NCBI GenBank assembly: GCA_030272585.1
Contig: BSYQ01000009.1
Location: 5,332,001 to 5,396,000 of the forward strand
Direction of reading: 5' to 3'
Origin: Bryopsis sp. KO-2023
Taxonomy: Eukaryota > Chlorophyta > Ulvophyceae > Bryopsidales > Bryopsidaceae
DNA length: 64,000 nt
Positions 30,947 through 44,373 of the stretch are shown here, in pieces. Made by a program: the position numbers and the translations under genes. The stretch's first letter is position 1, and each line of letters begins with the position of its first letter. The notes beneath the pieces were generated by a model. It did not search any database. It saw nothing but the letters and a program-made list of their open reading frames with translations, and had not been told where the DNA came from.

Positions 30947-33122
30947 ATGTATCACGCACTTCCGACAGCGTCCACGGGCCTATCGGTCCGGAGTTCGGGT
31001 TCTCGGCGTTCCCCACGCTTGGGAGTGGTGCGATGTGCAGCAACCCCTGTCGAGGTGGACGAGAAGTCTGGTCTCAAGCATCTCTCCGAGGCGGCCAGGG
31101 AGCGTGCAACCGCCAAGAAAGCCAACAAGTTCGAAAAGGTTAAGGTGAAGAAGTGTGGTTCGACGATGTGGACGGAAGTTACAGAGCTCGCTGCTCTGAT
31201 CCGCGAGGGTAAAACCAGCTGGGAAGATCTGGACCTGGACGACGTCGAAGTCCGCATGAAATGGGCAGGGCTTTTCCACAGAAAGAAGAGGCACCCCGGA
31301 ACTTTTATGATGCGTTTGAAGGTAGGCGTGGATCGATTTCATGGACTTGCTGCTGTGATTAGTTCATGCATGCAATGTCATTGTGAAATCTGGTAACCCA
31401 ATCCAACAACAGAATTGTGATTCGATGGCAGGTTCCCAGTGGAGAGCTGAGTGCGGAGCAGCTGCGAATGTTGGGTGAATGTATCGCACCTTATGGAGAG
31501 GCTGGGTGTGCTGACATCACCACTCGAGCCAACATCCAGCTGAGGGGAATCACACTGGACAAAGCAGACCAGATCATGGAGAAGCTGGATACGCTTGGAT
31601 TGACCTCCAAAATGACAGGGATGGACAATGTCAGAAACTTGACAGGGAATCCGATTGCAGGCATTGATCCGCATGAGCTTGTGGACACAAGACCTCTCCT
31701 CCAGGAAGTGCAGGACATGATCACGGACCACGGCAAGGGTCGAGCTGAACTGACCAACTTACCAAGGAAAATCAACATTTGCATATCCAGCACACGAGAT
31801 GATTTCCCCCATACTCATATCAACGATGTTGGTTTTGAGGCAGTGAAAGACCCTCAGAGCGGAGAGGTGGTGTACAATTTGGTTGTGGGGGGATACTTCT
31901 CCATCAAGAGAAACACTGTGTCCATTCCATCCAACATCAGCGTCACAAGAGATCAGCTTGTGCCGTTCACTGAGGCGGTGCTTAAGGTGTTCCGAGACCA
32001 TGGGCCGAGGGAGAATCGGCAGAAGACCAGATTGATGTGGCTGGTTGAGGAGATTGGGGTGGAAAAATTTAAGGAACTGTGTGAGGAATATATGGGTGGC
32101 GGAGTGAAACTCAACGGTGCTGTGGAGGTGAGTCTTTCTGCTTTTTCGGTCAAAATTCTTTCGACGTTTTCGTGAACATGGATGTGAGGGGCATGGGGTA
32201 CTACATTTGCAGGTGAGTCATGACGATGTTTGGGAGCGCAGAGACCTATTGGGAGTCCACAAGCAAAAGCAAGATGGCCTCTGTTGGGTGGGAGCCTGCG
32301 TTCCGGTTGGCCGAATTCACACGGAGGACTTTTATGAAACTGCGCGCTTGGCTGAAAAGTATGGCGACGGCACCGTCAGGATCACCTGCGAAGAGAATGT
32401 TTTGTTTGTGAACGTGCCTGAGGGAAACGTGGAAGGTCTCTTGGCTGAGCCTCTTTTACAGAAATGGAAGGTCGATGCAGGCAAGAATTGAGACGCACCT
32501 TGCAATCCCGATAGTGTTTTTTTATTTCTGAACTGAAGGAATGGATGGATCGCATCGACAAGGTCTCTGGAACAAGTTTTGTGCAGACTATAATTTAGCA
32601 ATTCATAGTGGTGCCAGCGGGGATACCGCAGTGTCTTGCAAGATCACAAGATGGGAGGGGATGTCAAGCAATAATATTGATTATCGTTCTGCAGGTAAAT
32701 TGGAGCGAGCCTTGGTGTCGTGCACTGGTTCCCAATTCTGTGGTTTCGCAATGATTGAAACCAAGAAGCATGCCCTGCAAGTCGCTGAGCAGCTGGAAAA
32801 TGAGCTGAACATCCCCAAGACAGTGAGAATTCACTGGACTGGGTGTCCAAATTCCTGTGGGCAGGCGCAGGTGGGCGATATTGGTCTCATGGGAGCACCT
32901 GCAAAAGTGGATAAGAAAGCTGTTGAAGGGGTAAAGATCTTTTTGGGAGGCAAGATTGGAGAAGGCGCTGAGCTCGCTTCTGAATTTGAAAAGAGCGTGC
33001 CTGTTGCCGATGAATATCTGATTCCCAAACTCAAGGAAATCTTGATTGAGAAGTTTGGAGCCACCCCCAAAGATCATAATGGTCTCCCCGCAAGGGAGGG
33101 TGCTTGGTGGAGGGATGAATAG
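30947..33122 (+). CDS. NIR: Ferredoxin-nitrite reductase, plastid, 4 exons
   Basis: Reduces nitrite to ammonium with six electrons from ferredoxin in the plastid stroma. Exons 30947-31321, 31432-32127, 32213-32480 and 32695-33122 give 588 residues. The first 30 residues are Ser/Arg rich and end in VVRCAA, a plastid transit peptide. Two ferredoxin-like half domains and two siroheme/4Fe-4S domains follow. Cluster cysteines are Cys456 and Cys462 (CTGSQFC) and Cys497 and Cys501 (TGCPNSCGQ). The third intron (32481-32694) uses a GC donor (CAG/GCAAG), needed to keep the frame and the family spacing. Sulfite reductase is the alternative, but the sequence RIHWTGCPNSCGQAQVGDIG is nitrite-reductase-like. 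Confidence 0.95.
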
Positions 33123-34256
33123 GCCTGACACTTGGCCAAGGGGAAAACACCAGTTTTTCCTTGCTGTCCAGATGTATTGGGCTGGCTGGACATCTGCCTG
33201 GCTGGGACTGATGCATCTTTCCTGGAAATTTATTGGACCTTTTGAGAAGAAGTAACGTGGGGGATTTTTGTGTTCTCTTTTTGTGTCTGTCCTGACCTGC
33301 AAGAATTGTCATTTGTTTTGCTTTGGGACCTAGTTTATAAAGTGCAGGGGAGAAAAGGAAAGAATTTTTTGTACTCTTTGGGGAATGCTCCCTTTTGTAT
33401 CTTTGCAAGTGGAAACCCGGAGACTCCATGAAGTCCACAAACATCATGATGATTGAATGTGTATTGATCATGTGGGGAGTTCTCTTTTTTTTCTGTGATG
33501 TTTATCATCTTGTGTACTTGGTGAGTTAGTTTTAATACACTCAGGCTTTTATCCTCAGTGAGGCAAAGAGAGGTGGTTTCTATTATCACTCCAGTGGTGT
33601 CCACAGAAACTAAAAAGGGCTGAGGGAGATTTTATATCCGTCTTCGTAGCGCGTACAGTGAGTGAGTGGGTGCAACCCCTCACAGAATAGTTCATCAAAT
33701 TTTCATGTCCCCCCTCCAGTTTTCAGGCAGGAACTTGGGAAAACCCCTTATTGTGGTGCTGCTTAAATCTGGCTGGAGGTGTTGACTAAATTATGTCTCA
33801 CCCTTGTAACATGCAGTGTGTGTGTATGATGCACTATACATGAGTCATATCCAATACACTGCAGCCATCATCTACACAACGAACTAGTAAAAAGTAGGAA
33901 AAAAAAGCAAACTACACCAGCCAAAATTTAAACACCAACTACAATGTCCATGAAAATCAGAACTCATGCTTTGTTTCCCCTGTCTAAGAACAGAAGATTC
34001 CCCATGACCCGCACCAAGTTCACAGCTCCAAACGCAAAGACTGGCTTGCGCCCCATGCAGACCACATGGTCTTACCCCAAAAACCTTGATTCCTCTCACA
34101 ATGATGATTACCAAGAATTGTACAAGCTATGGGTGCATATCAAGCTCCCCCCCCCCCCCCCCCCTCCCTTTTGGCCCCATCAAAAAAGAGAACACCACTC
34201 AATGATCATTCCGTTGCCCAGTTCTTTCAGAAAACAGTATCTTGCTCTCTCAGTGT
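33123..34256. other. Convergent intergenic region, NIR and HIR 3' ends
   Basis: 1.1 kb holding the 3' untranslated ends of two convergent genes. It includes a run of about 18-19 C near 34147-34165. No further gene recognised. Confidence 0.6.
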
Positions 34257-36922
34257 CTACTTCTTCATGTCAAAAAAGCTCTTGTGAATTTGTGCAGTGA
34301 CCTCCCCCACAGCACCTGGCTGGTGTGGCAAGAACATTGCGTTGTTTCCAGTGTGGGTACCTGATTGCACAAAACAGGATTTCAAGACTGGCACCAGCAT
34401 TCTTGTTGAATCGAATCACATGAATCTACAAATGTTGTCTCCCTTTAAACCAGAAAACACTGCACTGACTAAAGACTTGCTCACACCGCATGCTGGACAT
34501 GCGGCCTGGGGCCGTGTGAAATCCTTGAGTTGAGATCAGAAAACAACAAGATGTCAACCTACCAACATCCTTGAGCGTATCGAAGTATTGCGTGACCATC
34601 ATCATTTTCATGACCTCCCGGCTGTCAATTCCGTCAACATCACTGGAGAATTGCATCACACTTTCTCGAAGGCCACTCACAATAGCTTGTCTTTGTCGAG
34701 CAATACCTTGACCTGTGAGTTCATACTCGTTAGTATCCAACTGCAAACTCTTCCTCACAAAAGAATCGGTATCAAAGTCAAGACAAGTTCAAATTCATTG
34801 GCGGTTCCCATCGAGTAAAAAAAAACGTGTATTGAGTTTGCCCACCTGCGAGAAATTTGGCTTCAGCATCTGCTTCGGCAGATTTGACCACTTTCAGTTT
34901 CTCAGCCTCGGCCTTTTCCTCGGCAGCTGCCCTAAAAGCAGGTATCGTAATCTTGGGACACCAATTGATGGAGAGTTCAAAAGCTTCAATATTCTGTCCA
35001 CCCAATATTCAGTAGAGTACCTATTCTGTACTCTTCTGTGTACTGTTTTACTGTTTTTCTTTCAAAAACAGTAAAAGACAACCAAACCATGTTTACCTGA
35101 GCCTTGTTGCAGCATTGATTTCATTCATAGCTTGTTTGACTTTGGATGCTGGTTCAATGTCTGTGACAAGGGCTTGAATGATGATGTGCCCGAAAGATCC
35201 CATACTTTTCGTAAGTTCATTTTTCACATCCACAGCAATTTCCTCTTTGCTCTGTGGAACCAGACAACAAAGTGTCAAAATTGCATCCACACGACCCGGC
35301 ACGTACTTTTTTTCTTTTATGAAAAGACAGATGGATGACATATCCTTCTATAACATTAATAGGGTTATATTATAGAAGGTATAATATATATATATTTATA
35401 TATTTTGGGTTATTTATTACTATCTGGAGTGATTTTCCCTCCAGATTGATCGTATCGAATTGCACCTTCCTGCAACATTATTGTTTCTTTCCCATCACGA
35501 TTTGCCATAATTTATTTTTATTTTTATTTTTGCAGACTTCACTCACTGTGAAAACATCATCCAGGTTCATCTTTGGAACAGTGGCTCTGACGACATCAAA
35601 AATGTAACTTCGAATCTGAGACCTGGTGTCGGTTAGCTTGTAGAATGCATCATAGACGCATTCCCTCAAAACCTACAGATCCAAAGAAAGGCTTTCAGGA
35701 CAACTCAATCCCGACCAGCGTTGGGCAAAAACCATAAAGTGGCATTGAAAGATGGACTTGTCACAGAGAGGCAGCAAGATTCCACCGTATTTGGTTTCAA
35801 GCACCCGAAACGTTACTAGACATTCTTTTCGTTTTCTTTTTTCTAAAGGACTAATGTGATCACTAATCTGTGGAGAGTCAGACCATAAAACATTGAAATT
35901 GGACTTATTCCCAGCTGAAAACTTAAATTGGGTTGTCAACTGTGCAGCTCAATGAACATCCCGAAGTTCTGTAAAGCTCAGATCCTGATGGGTTTTCGTC
36001 ATAAAATAACACTACTGTAGACCATCTTTCGTGCATTTGAACTGCATGATACTCAATTTGTGGGAATTTCTTATAAACTCTAGTAAATAGTAGACTAACC
36101 AAGTTTTATGTTTATAAGAATGAAAGAGCTTGAGAAGAAGCTAATGATTTTTCGCTTAAAGTGGTGAAAAATATATGCTGACGTTTCAGGCGATGGTGGT
36201 GCCTCTGGACACCAAAACGAAAACAGAGGGAAGTGTTTCAATGCTAAACCTTTTGTTTCATGATTCAATTATCTACCATCTACAGATAGATATATTAACT
36301 GATGGAACAAGGTGGTTTAGAGGTTGGTAAATCACACAGCAGTTCGTGCCAAGACCAACCTGGTATTGGACAGAAACGACAACGTTTACGAACACGTTGT
36401 CTCTCGTTTTCGTTTCGCAGGAGACGTCCAGTTGTTGAATTCTCATGCTCAGCGTTCCAGCGATCGTTTCCCCTGACCAACAGCGACGATCAACAAAGCC
36501 AGCTCAACACAAGAAGGGCGAAGTTATTTTTTTCCTGTTCAAGAAAAAATGTCGCAGAGCTATGTTTCGACATCGCAGCAGCACATCGTGAAGGACTCAG
36601 GGAGGATAACCAGCTGCAGTCTCTGGCAAGATGAGTTATTGTCTCAGGGATTTGTTCGAAGACGTTGGAGTCCAGTCATTTCACGCCAGGAACGGGGCAG
36701 GAACCTAACCTCCCGTCCTTTAAGCTCATCCAACAACAGAGCTGCAGCGGGGAAAAATCCCCACAAAGACAACTTCAGGAAAACCACCACGACGACTCCG
36801 AGGTACTCACCAATACAAGGAATCAAAGGATTGCAGCCAGGTGCCGCGACACGGTCGAACTTCCCGAACCGTGACACGATCTGGACGGTTCCTTGATCGA
36901 CACACGAAAAGCACACCCCCAT
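34257..36922 (-). CDS. HIR: Hypersensitive-induced-response type SPFH protein, 7 exons
   Basis: Membrane-scaffold protein of the stomatin/prohibitin/flotillin/HflK superfamily, plant HIR subgroup. Exons: 36811-36922, 36360-36472, 35547-35672, 35097-35251, 34846-34931, 34563-34712, 34257-34360; sum 846 nt, 281 residues, matching the family length. It starts MGVCFSC, with Gly2 and Cys residues suited to myristoylation and palmitoylation, so it is probably anchored in the plasma membrane. Core motifs are [44 protein letters not shown], the coiled-coil [13 protein letters not shown], and [16 protein letters not shown]. Plant homologues act in immune signalling microdomains; the role in an alga is unknown. 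Confidence 0.93.
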
Positions 36923-38234
36923 GGTTACAAGCGGAAGGAAGTGCTTCCTCAACCAAATTCTTCAGCGAAAGAAGCGTGCGTTTGGGTATGGTGTGGTGAA
37001 CAGAACAGCAGAAGCACAAAAAAACACCTTGACGATGGAGTGTGTCACTGAAAATGAAGATTCCACCCTCTCAATTACGTGGCTGCGACAGACGCTCGGC
37101 ATGTCGTCGCGATTCGGGCGCGCTGCAGGTGCGGCGCAACTGCGCACCGTTGCTGGGATCTCCTGGCAACAAGTGATCGATGTGCTCTCTGAAGAGTCGC
37201 TGTGAATGGTTGCGTCCATGAGGTATTTTTGTGGACGATCAGGACAAGGATATTCGTAGCAATAGTGTTTTCTGTTTTTTCTTTTCAGTGTTGTCCTTCG
37301 CTGAATGTTGGGAAGTGCAGCGCATGCGAACGAGCGCTGTTGGTAGTTTTTGAGACTAATTCAAACACTGTAAGGAGGTTCAGCAACACTATGAAATGTG
37401 ATCTTCACGAGACCCGTAAACGAAGCAGGTTGCCAAAATTACCAAAAAAAAATTAAAAGCATACACACACAGGCTTAATAAACCCTCCATAACTACCGAA
37501 AGAATATCAGAAATGCAATAAGCCTCTTTTCTTCCACCAGACATCCCACCATTGTTTTCGGAGAGAATAGAAAAGCCAGCAGCACACTAGCATATTTCCA
37601 AAAGAATCCCAACATACCAGCAATTCAAATCGTAACTGGAAACATCACCCTTTTTCCACCCATCTGGAAGTTCACTTTTTTTTCCCTTCTTTTTTTCTCA
37701 TTTTTCTTCAAACAAGGACAAAATAATTCCCCAACTCAGAACCATATATTTAACTACTCCACTTCATGTATCTACAAACAGATGAAGGTTTTCTTGAAAT
37801 GTAGATTTTTTCCTTCTGGAGCTTCGGCCCTCATTCCACAAGCAAAAAAAAAAAAAAATCACAATGACTGCAGCACAAATAGGAAATTTTTAATTCATGG
37901 TAATTCGAGCAATTTTTTTTTTGCAAACCAAAAAAACCCAGCTTCCCCGTAAAGAAATCCTGAAGTGAAATAGACAAAAAAAAGCCAAGGAGATACGTCC
38001 ACAATGCATATTCAGCAGTCCAAAATATATATAAAAAAAAATAGGCCAACTTTTGGTTTCATCAAAGGAATGTATAAAATTGCTCTCAATGTTTTTAAGA
38101 GTATGGGGAGGTACCTTTTTGCCAACTAATTTTAGCTTCTTTTCTCCTCCTTTGTAGAAACCGAAAACCATACACGGCTCCATATCACGCTTACTTTTTA
38201 ACCCTCTGTTTGACCATTCAGCAAAAACCATAAT
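36923..38234. other. Intergenic region upstream of HIR
   Basis: 1.3 kb between the HIR start and the 3' end of the cyclopropane synthase gene. An open plus-strand frame at 36921-37205 has no recognised homology and overlaps the HIR start, so I do not call it. AT-rich runs occur at 37680-38040. Confidence 0.5.
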
Positions 38235-41200
38235 CTATTGAATGTGGAGTTTTTCAGGTTCATCATAGGATTTAAGTACTGAGCGCAAACGGTAAAGGTT
38301 GGCGATGTTGCAGTGAATAATCCCCCCCAAAGCCATGTAGTAGTGAATAGTACTTGTGAAGGCAAGAGTATTGGCCAGAATCACAAGGAGCACCCAAAAG
38401 TGAGGAACAGCCCTGAACATCACAGTCAAGATATTAGAATTTACAGCCAATGTGACGTCCTATTCAAAAAAAAATAATATATATATATATATCCTATTGA
38501 AAATGCACGACACACCATAGTGGAATTAATTGTGTGTACAGATCACACTCGGAAAAATTGAAATTGTTTAACAGGCATCATCGTAACACTACAAACACAC
38601 AACCAAATTATGGTAGAAACTCCTTGGCTTCAGTAAAAGAACAGCACTTCTTCAATAATAGTAAAAGAAAAAAGTTTCAAAAAAACCCACCTGAGAAAGA
38701 CAAAAGTGAGTCGCTCGAAGGCAGCACACGTTCTGACCAGCTTCTGCCTCGATGGACAACCCGCCATTTGCAGCAATATTCTCAAAGTATGAAACACACT
38801 CCACCATTCTGCCGTCAGCATCACAGCCAATAGACTGGTGTGCTCTCTCTTGTAAGCAGCGCTTGCAAAAAGACAGAGCACCACAGTAAAATGCAGCAAT
38901 GTCCACGGCCGATGCCGGAACAAGCCATTCCTGACGATGTCCCAAACCTAAATCACAAACACACACCCCACAATAAGAACTCAGCCCACGCGTACGTGTC
39001 CACACAATCCACACTTCAGCAGTCTTCTGCATGCACTGGACGTTTCTACCTATCCTGTTCCAAAGCATGATGACTGCCGAGAAAAACAATACATGCCTGA
39101 AAGCCAGCGAACCCCATGGCAATGCAAATCATGTTTGTGGAAAACCCATCTCCTGTGTGGGGCTCAGCCAGGGTCAAGGAAGGAAGGCGGCATCTGGCCA
39201 GGCTCATGGTGGCAATCGACAGCGAAAAGACCAACTGGGTGACATTGTTGCACCACCACAGCTGAGCTTTCCTGTCCAACTTCAAGAAGAAATTGAACCG
39301 CTTGGAAAGTAACGACACGACAGAAAGCAGCGTGGCGAAAATTGCTGACGTCATGGGAGTGACCCACAAGTAGGGACGGTAGCTCACCGCCAAACCCGCC
39401 AAGAAGAAGTATATTGCAAGCAGCACCTGAACAGGCAGCCAGCGTGTGAAACACCACCCATTTGCAGATAACAAATCCAACGCATCAGTGCTCCCAAAAT
39501 ATGTCCAACCTGAGTGATTTGATCAGTGCTGCTCGCAGAGTCTGCTTCAACCACTTTTCCATCGGGTCGGTCAGACACATCCTCAGACATCCCTAGATGC
39601 TTTCTAAACGCCACCTGGTAATTTCTGATATATTTGGCGTCAAAACCGGCTTCACAGTAGGCAAAGTACATGTCATATTTCCTCCAGAAAACCTCATCGT
39701 AGCCCAGGGCAAGCACATCCTCACGCTCTTCTCTCCATTTTTTCCGCCATCCTCTCAGAGTGACTGCATAGTCTGCCCCGATGTCTGACACAGCAGACAT
39801 AGACATTCCATGCTTGGACGCATGGTCAATCATAGTCCCCAAGCACAGCAGATGGCCACCAGGGAAAACATGTTCTCGAATGAAGTCAGAGGTCGAACAA
39901 TATGCATCATACCTACAGGAGAAGTATAACCATTGCTGAGCTAGACTTCCAGTCCCCCACACAAAGTATATATCATATCGCAATAGCATATTTCAGGAGG
40001 GCTGTTTCTCTTGTTATGTTGGAACTAACACTGAGTGCAATAGTACACCCAGTTTTCAACCAGTATGAAAACTTGCCTCTCATCCGGTGTTGAGATCGCC
40101 TGCAACACAGCTATACCGCCAGGTTTCAACATTTTGCCTATCGTAGCAAAGTAACTGTCCAGGAACTGCTTTCCAACTGCTTCGATCATTTCACAGCTCA
40201 CAACCTTGTCATAAGTGCCGGCCCCAGGGCAGTTCCTTCAAAACAATACAGAAAACATACAACACAAGATATCTATGTCTGAGCGACAGACATTTGACTT
40301 TCGGAAAACGGCACAGGTCGGATTCAAAAATAATTTTGATCACATGGGAAAACACCTCCAGTTCCAACACCTGTAATCACAGAAAATGAGGTTGACTTTG
40401 TCCTCCAACCCAGCGACTTTAACTCTTGCTTGAGCCTCCTTCAGTTGAGCCTGACTAATAGTCAACCCTGCCAAGAACTTAAACAAATCAGTGTGGCTGA
40501 TTGCACATAGATCAAAATCCCAGGAGTTAAAACATGCAGTCTCACATTGCCCCAAACCAAATTCAGCCAGTCCATAACATCGGAAAGAGAAAAGCAATTC
40601 TTCAGGCATGTTCAGATTCTCAGCTTTCGTTATCGAAAAGCACCCACATGAGAAGATTTTTCTTTTTTGATAAAAAATTATGTGCATGAAACTGCTGGAG
40701 AGAAGTGCCATACCAGTAACTCTGCATCCAGTTGTCTGGGCAGCCCTAATGGAAAACGACCCCCACCCACAACCAATTTCCAAAACATGATCTGTGGATT
40801 TAATGCAAGCCTTTTCAATCAGGGCATCCAGCTTATTCATTTGCGCTTGATACAAACTTTCCCCAGACCTATGGATTCCTCCCGAGTAAGTCATGCTTTC
40901 ATCAAGGAACAGTCTGGGCAGAGAATATGAACTACTGATTAGAATTGCTTTTCATGCCAAGATTCTGGCAATCAGATCAACCACTACAATTATCTCGAGT
41001 AAAAGAGCCAACACATGCCACCGTCAGCCCACCATAGCAGAGACGACAAGGGAAATCAAGCAAAAACAGGAAAATTTGCTGTCCCCTTTGTTTTACGATT
41101 AAAAAATGTAGCGGAGCATCGACTTTTTCTTCCAAGCTATAGGGAGGGAAGGACAATTGTTGAACTGGCTCTTCCTCAGATGCCTCGGACACCGTTCAAA

Positions 41201-44200
41201 CATTGCGACCTACTTGTACATATCGTTCCCAGCATCATAGTGCTCCTCGATGTTCCTGCGACTGCCCTCAACAGTGTTAGGCCTGGCCAAATGTCTCAGG
41301 AACAGCAGTTTTTCACCGATCCAAGTCAAAATCCCAAGCACCCCTTTCTCCCCATGCAATCGATGGACATTCTCAGCTGCGATTGCCATCAAACCCCCCA
41401 GATTGTCAACTTCAAAGTCCCCATCCATGTAGGCTTCTCCTAGACCTGTATCGTGGCGAAGGATGCACTTCTTGAACAAATTCATGTTCAGCAATCGAAG
41501 AGTGGCTTGCAAAGGGGGGGCACCTTTAGTTTTGTCCGCTGCAAAAACATCAAAAAAACATAACGTGAATGACAGAGATTTTCCCCAGTTTTCCAAGCTA
41601 ATTTTAACAAAAAAAATGCATGGGAGTACCTGTGTTATTTGTCTCTCCATTCCCATAGTGCAGCTCCTCTCCGTTGGGTAAGATCAACCTCAATTTTCCT
41701 TCCAAAATAGTAGACTTTGCAAATCTGTCAAACACCCACATATACATCGACTCCCCCAATGAAACCTTGGGGGAAACAGTTCTCGGTACCCAAGGAACCG
41801 AGGCTCCCAGTCTCTGGGCAACTTCAATCCCTGCCTTGATGCCATCCTCATGAAAACCGTAACCGCACCAAGCCCCCGCAAAATACACTCCTCTCTTGCC
41901 TTGAATGGTGTGCAGTCTGTCTTGGGCATCCACACTTCCATGGCTGACATACAGAGTGAAAACGTGAGAACTCCAGGAACACGAACTCGGTAGGAATCAT
42001 TGCATCGATGTTCTTTGTTGGGTGTTCATTTTTCTGCTGTGTTTGTGACCAGCTCCCCACAGACACACAATCCTGAACAATCACGTGTGGGATTAGTTTC
42101 GTCTTGGGATGGCACCATGTTTCTTACTTACCTGAAAACAGGGTGCTTCAGTACCAATTTTCGAATTGTTTTCGACTCTTCAGGAGGTGAAGGAGGGTTC
42201 AATGTAACAAAAAGGTCATCCACAGTATCAGGCAAATTCTGTAGCTTGTTTGCCCAATAAGTCACACAAACAGGATCATCTGCAGATTCCTTGCTGGAAC
42301 TTCCAATAAAATTCCAGCAAGACCACACACCCTTTCGCTTAGGCATGTACTCTGCATCTGTCCCAACAAAACAACAAATTTCTGATCAGAACAAAAATGC
42401 TCATGTCACTTGTGAAATTGGCAAGAGAAGAGTTCGCTGGCCACTTATGCTTTGCAGGAAAAACAGGAAGATGAAAAAAAAAGAGACACCAGCACCCAGG
42501 ATTCCCACACATGCACAACAATGCAACCATTTCCACTTTCTTGATACAACTTCGGTACGATCTGAAAAATTCGACACATGACTTCTATACTTGGCTTTCA
42601 GGAGACTGGGTGGAATTCCCACAACTGAATCACATCAAGAAAGATATATATATATATAGATAGATAGATAGATATAGATATATATAATACCTGTGTGCAA
42701 ATAGATGTCATTTGCCTCATAGGGAATCTTGCCCAGGATATCCTTTTCCTCAGCAGTGGCATCTTCGCTCAATATTTCCAACGAAGTGTCAGAATGCGTT
42801 GCCAAAATCACAGCATCAAATTCACTCCGAATCCCACTCTCCGTTCTTACGCTCACTCTTCCATCAGGAAGGGATCGAACAGAAACAACACCATCGCCAG
42901 TCCTTACATCTTGAAGAACTGAGCAATTTCACAGAGAAAGAATACATACTTCAGATAAACCTGACACCAAGGGGGGTATGTTTTATTGCCACACAGAAAG
43001 GGTGGGGGGGGGAAATTCATCGTTGTCTAGCCAACCGTCAAAAGAATATACTTATTCTGTCCTTCTCTCTGTGACACTGCCAGTCATCCGTACTATTTGA
43101 TTGAATATACTTGTAGACCATGCAATCCAGCAGAAAAACACTCTTTGAAATTCATTCTTTTCCATTTGTGGTCAATGTGAACCGAAAAAATGTGTGGAGT
43201 ACACGTTCAGAATATAGATAGGTCACAGATTCTACTGTCCTCCTTTGTTGTTTTTATCAAGATGGTGCCCCTTCTTCCGCACCTACCTTCCAGAACTTTG
43301 TCCACATACTTCTGGCTGGTCCCTTTCACCACCCTCCATCTGGGCCTCTGTAAAATGTCAAGCAGGTGGTGATTCACCCAAAACCGAACCAGCACAGAAA
43401 CAGGGAAATTCAACACTGTTTCGAATGGCACGCTCCACACTGCAGCGCACATTGGCAATAAATAGCACTTCCGAAACAGCTCACTGTAACCCTCCTCCGA
43501 AATGTAGTCGCCCAAGGTCACATGTCTGTATTTTTCCACATTTTTTTGCTCCAGGATCTGAAGAAGGGTCAGAAAAACTTCAAGCAATGCTCTTTGTCAA
43601 CCATTGGCAGCATCTCTAAAGAAAATATTCAACAACAGTTTTCCAGTTCTGGGTGGCGTCATTCAACCCAGTCTGACATCCAGGCTTGTTCTTGACAACG
43701 ATATTCATATCCGCATAAACTATCTGTGATTCCCGCGGATTCCCCGACCCACCTTTGGTGCGTGACGTCCGAAATAGACGACCTCGGAAACCATTCTGAG
43801 AAATTCGACGCGAAAGACGTTGCTCCTCTGGGCAAAAACGGCGTTGAGGCCATCGCTAGCCCACTCCAGGTCCCCACTGTCGAGCGACAATCCAAAAGAC
43901 ATGTCGGAAGGCTCGGTGTCCACGCCCAAGCATTGCAAGAAGCCAACCAAGTTGGGATACGTCGTCAGATTGTAGACCTGCACCATGATGCATAGAAAAC
44001 GATGTCAAATTGAGAGTCGCGTCGGTTAGGCGAGCCTTCAGAGACTTCGCGGATACCAGGGAACGTCCAGATAAAGGTCGCAAGGGACTCTAGGATAGGG
44101 CTGATTCGACGCCGTTCTCCAGAAATGGTTGGCCGTTCGAGCCCTCGTCCAAAAGTGAAGTGGAGAAGAAAACAGAACTACCTGAAAGCCAAGATCTACA

Positions 44201-44373
44201 GGGACGTCGCCAGTTGCGTCGGTCAGCGTGTGGCCACCACATACGGCGTCTTTTTCGAAAAGAGTAACCGAGGCCCCCGTTCTGTTCAATAACCAAGAAG
44301 CACTGAGACCGGAAATGCCCGACCCCACCACCGCTATGCGACGAGGAGTTTCATGCGTGGCTCCGCCCTCCAT
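38235..44373 (-). CDS. FAD oxidase - cyclopropane-fatty-acid synthase - TLC-like fusion, 14 exons
   Basis: 1134-residue predicted protein. Exons: 44182-44373, 43753-43977, 43287-43557, 42691-42918, 42132-42357, 41630-41943, 41214-41538, 40714-40913, 40371-40467, 40077-40235, 39510-39912, 39097-39426, 38691-38947, 38235-38412; every junction keeps frame. Residues 1-485 are an FAD amine-oxidase-like domain (VVGSGISGLSAS). Residues 486-880 are a SAM-dependent cyclopropane synthase (VLEIGCGWG at 637-645, FCDYR, VSCEMIEAVG, ISTPDERY). Residues 881-1134 hold several membrane spans and resemble a TLC (TRAM-LAG1-CLN8) domain (LDRKAQLWWCNN, VWDIVRNGLF, LLHFTVVLC, AEWWSVFHTLR). The first two domains are fused in plants; the third is unusual. 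Introns 39913-40076 and 38948-39096 have GC donors. It should act on membrane phospholipid acyl chains. Confidence 0.88.
42642..42690. repeat. AT/GATA microsatellite in an intron
   Basis: Runs of TA and GATA repeats just downstream (on the minus strand) of the fourth exon of the fusion gene. Confidence 0.9.

Noticed and set aside
32481-32694. NIR third exon read through to a stop at 32491
   Set aside because: It would remove the iron-sulfur domain; a GC donor restores frame and the exact family spacing.
36921-37205. Plus-strand frame at the HIR 5' end
   Set aside because: Overlaps the HIR start codon on the other strand and lacks homology.
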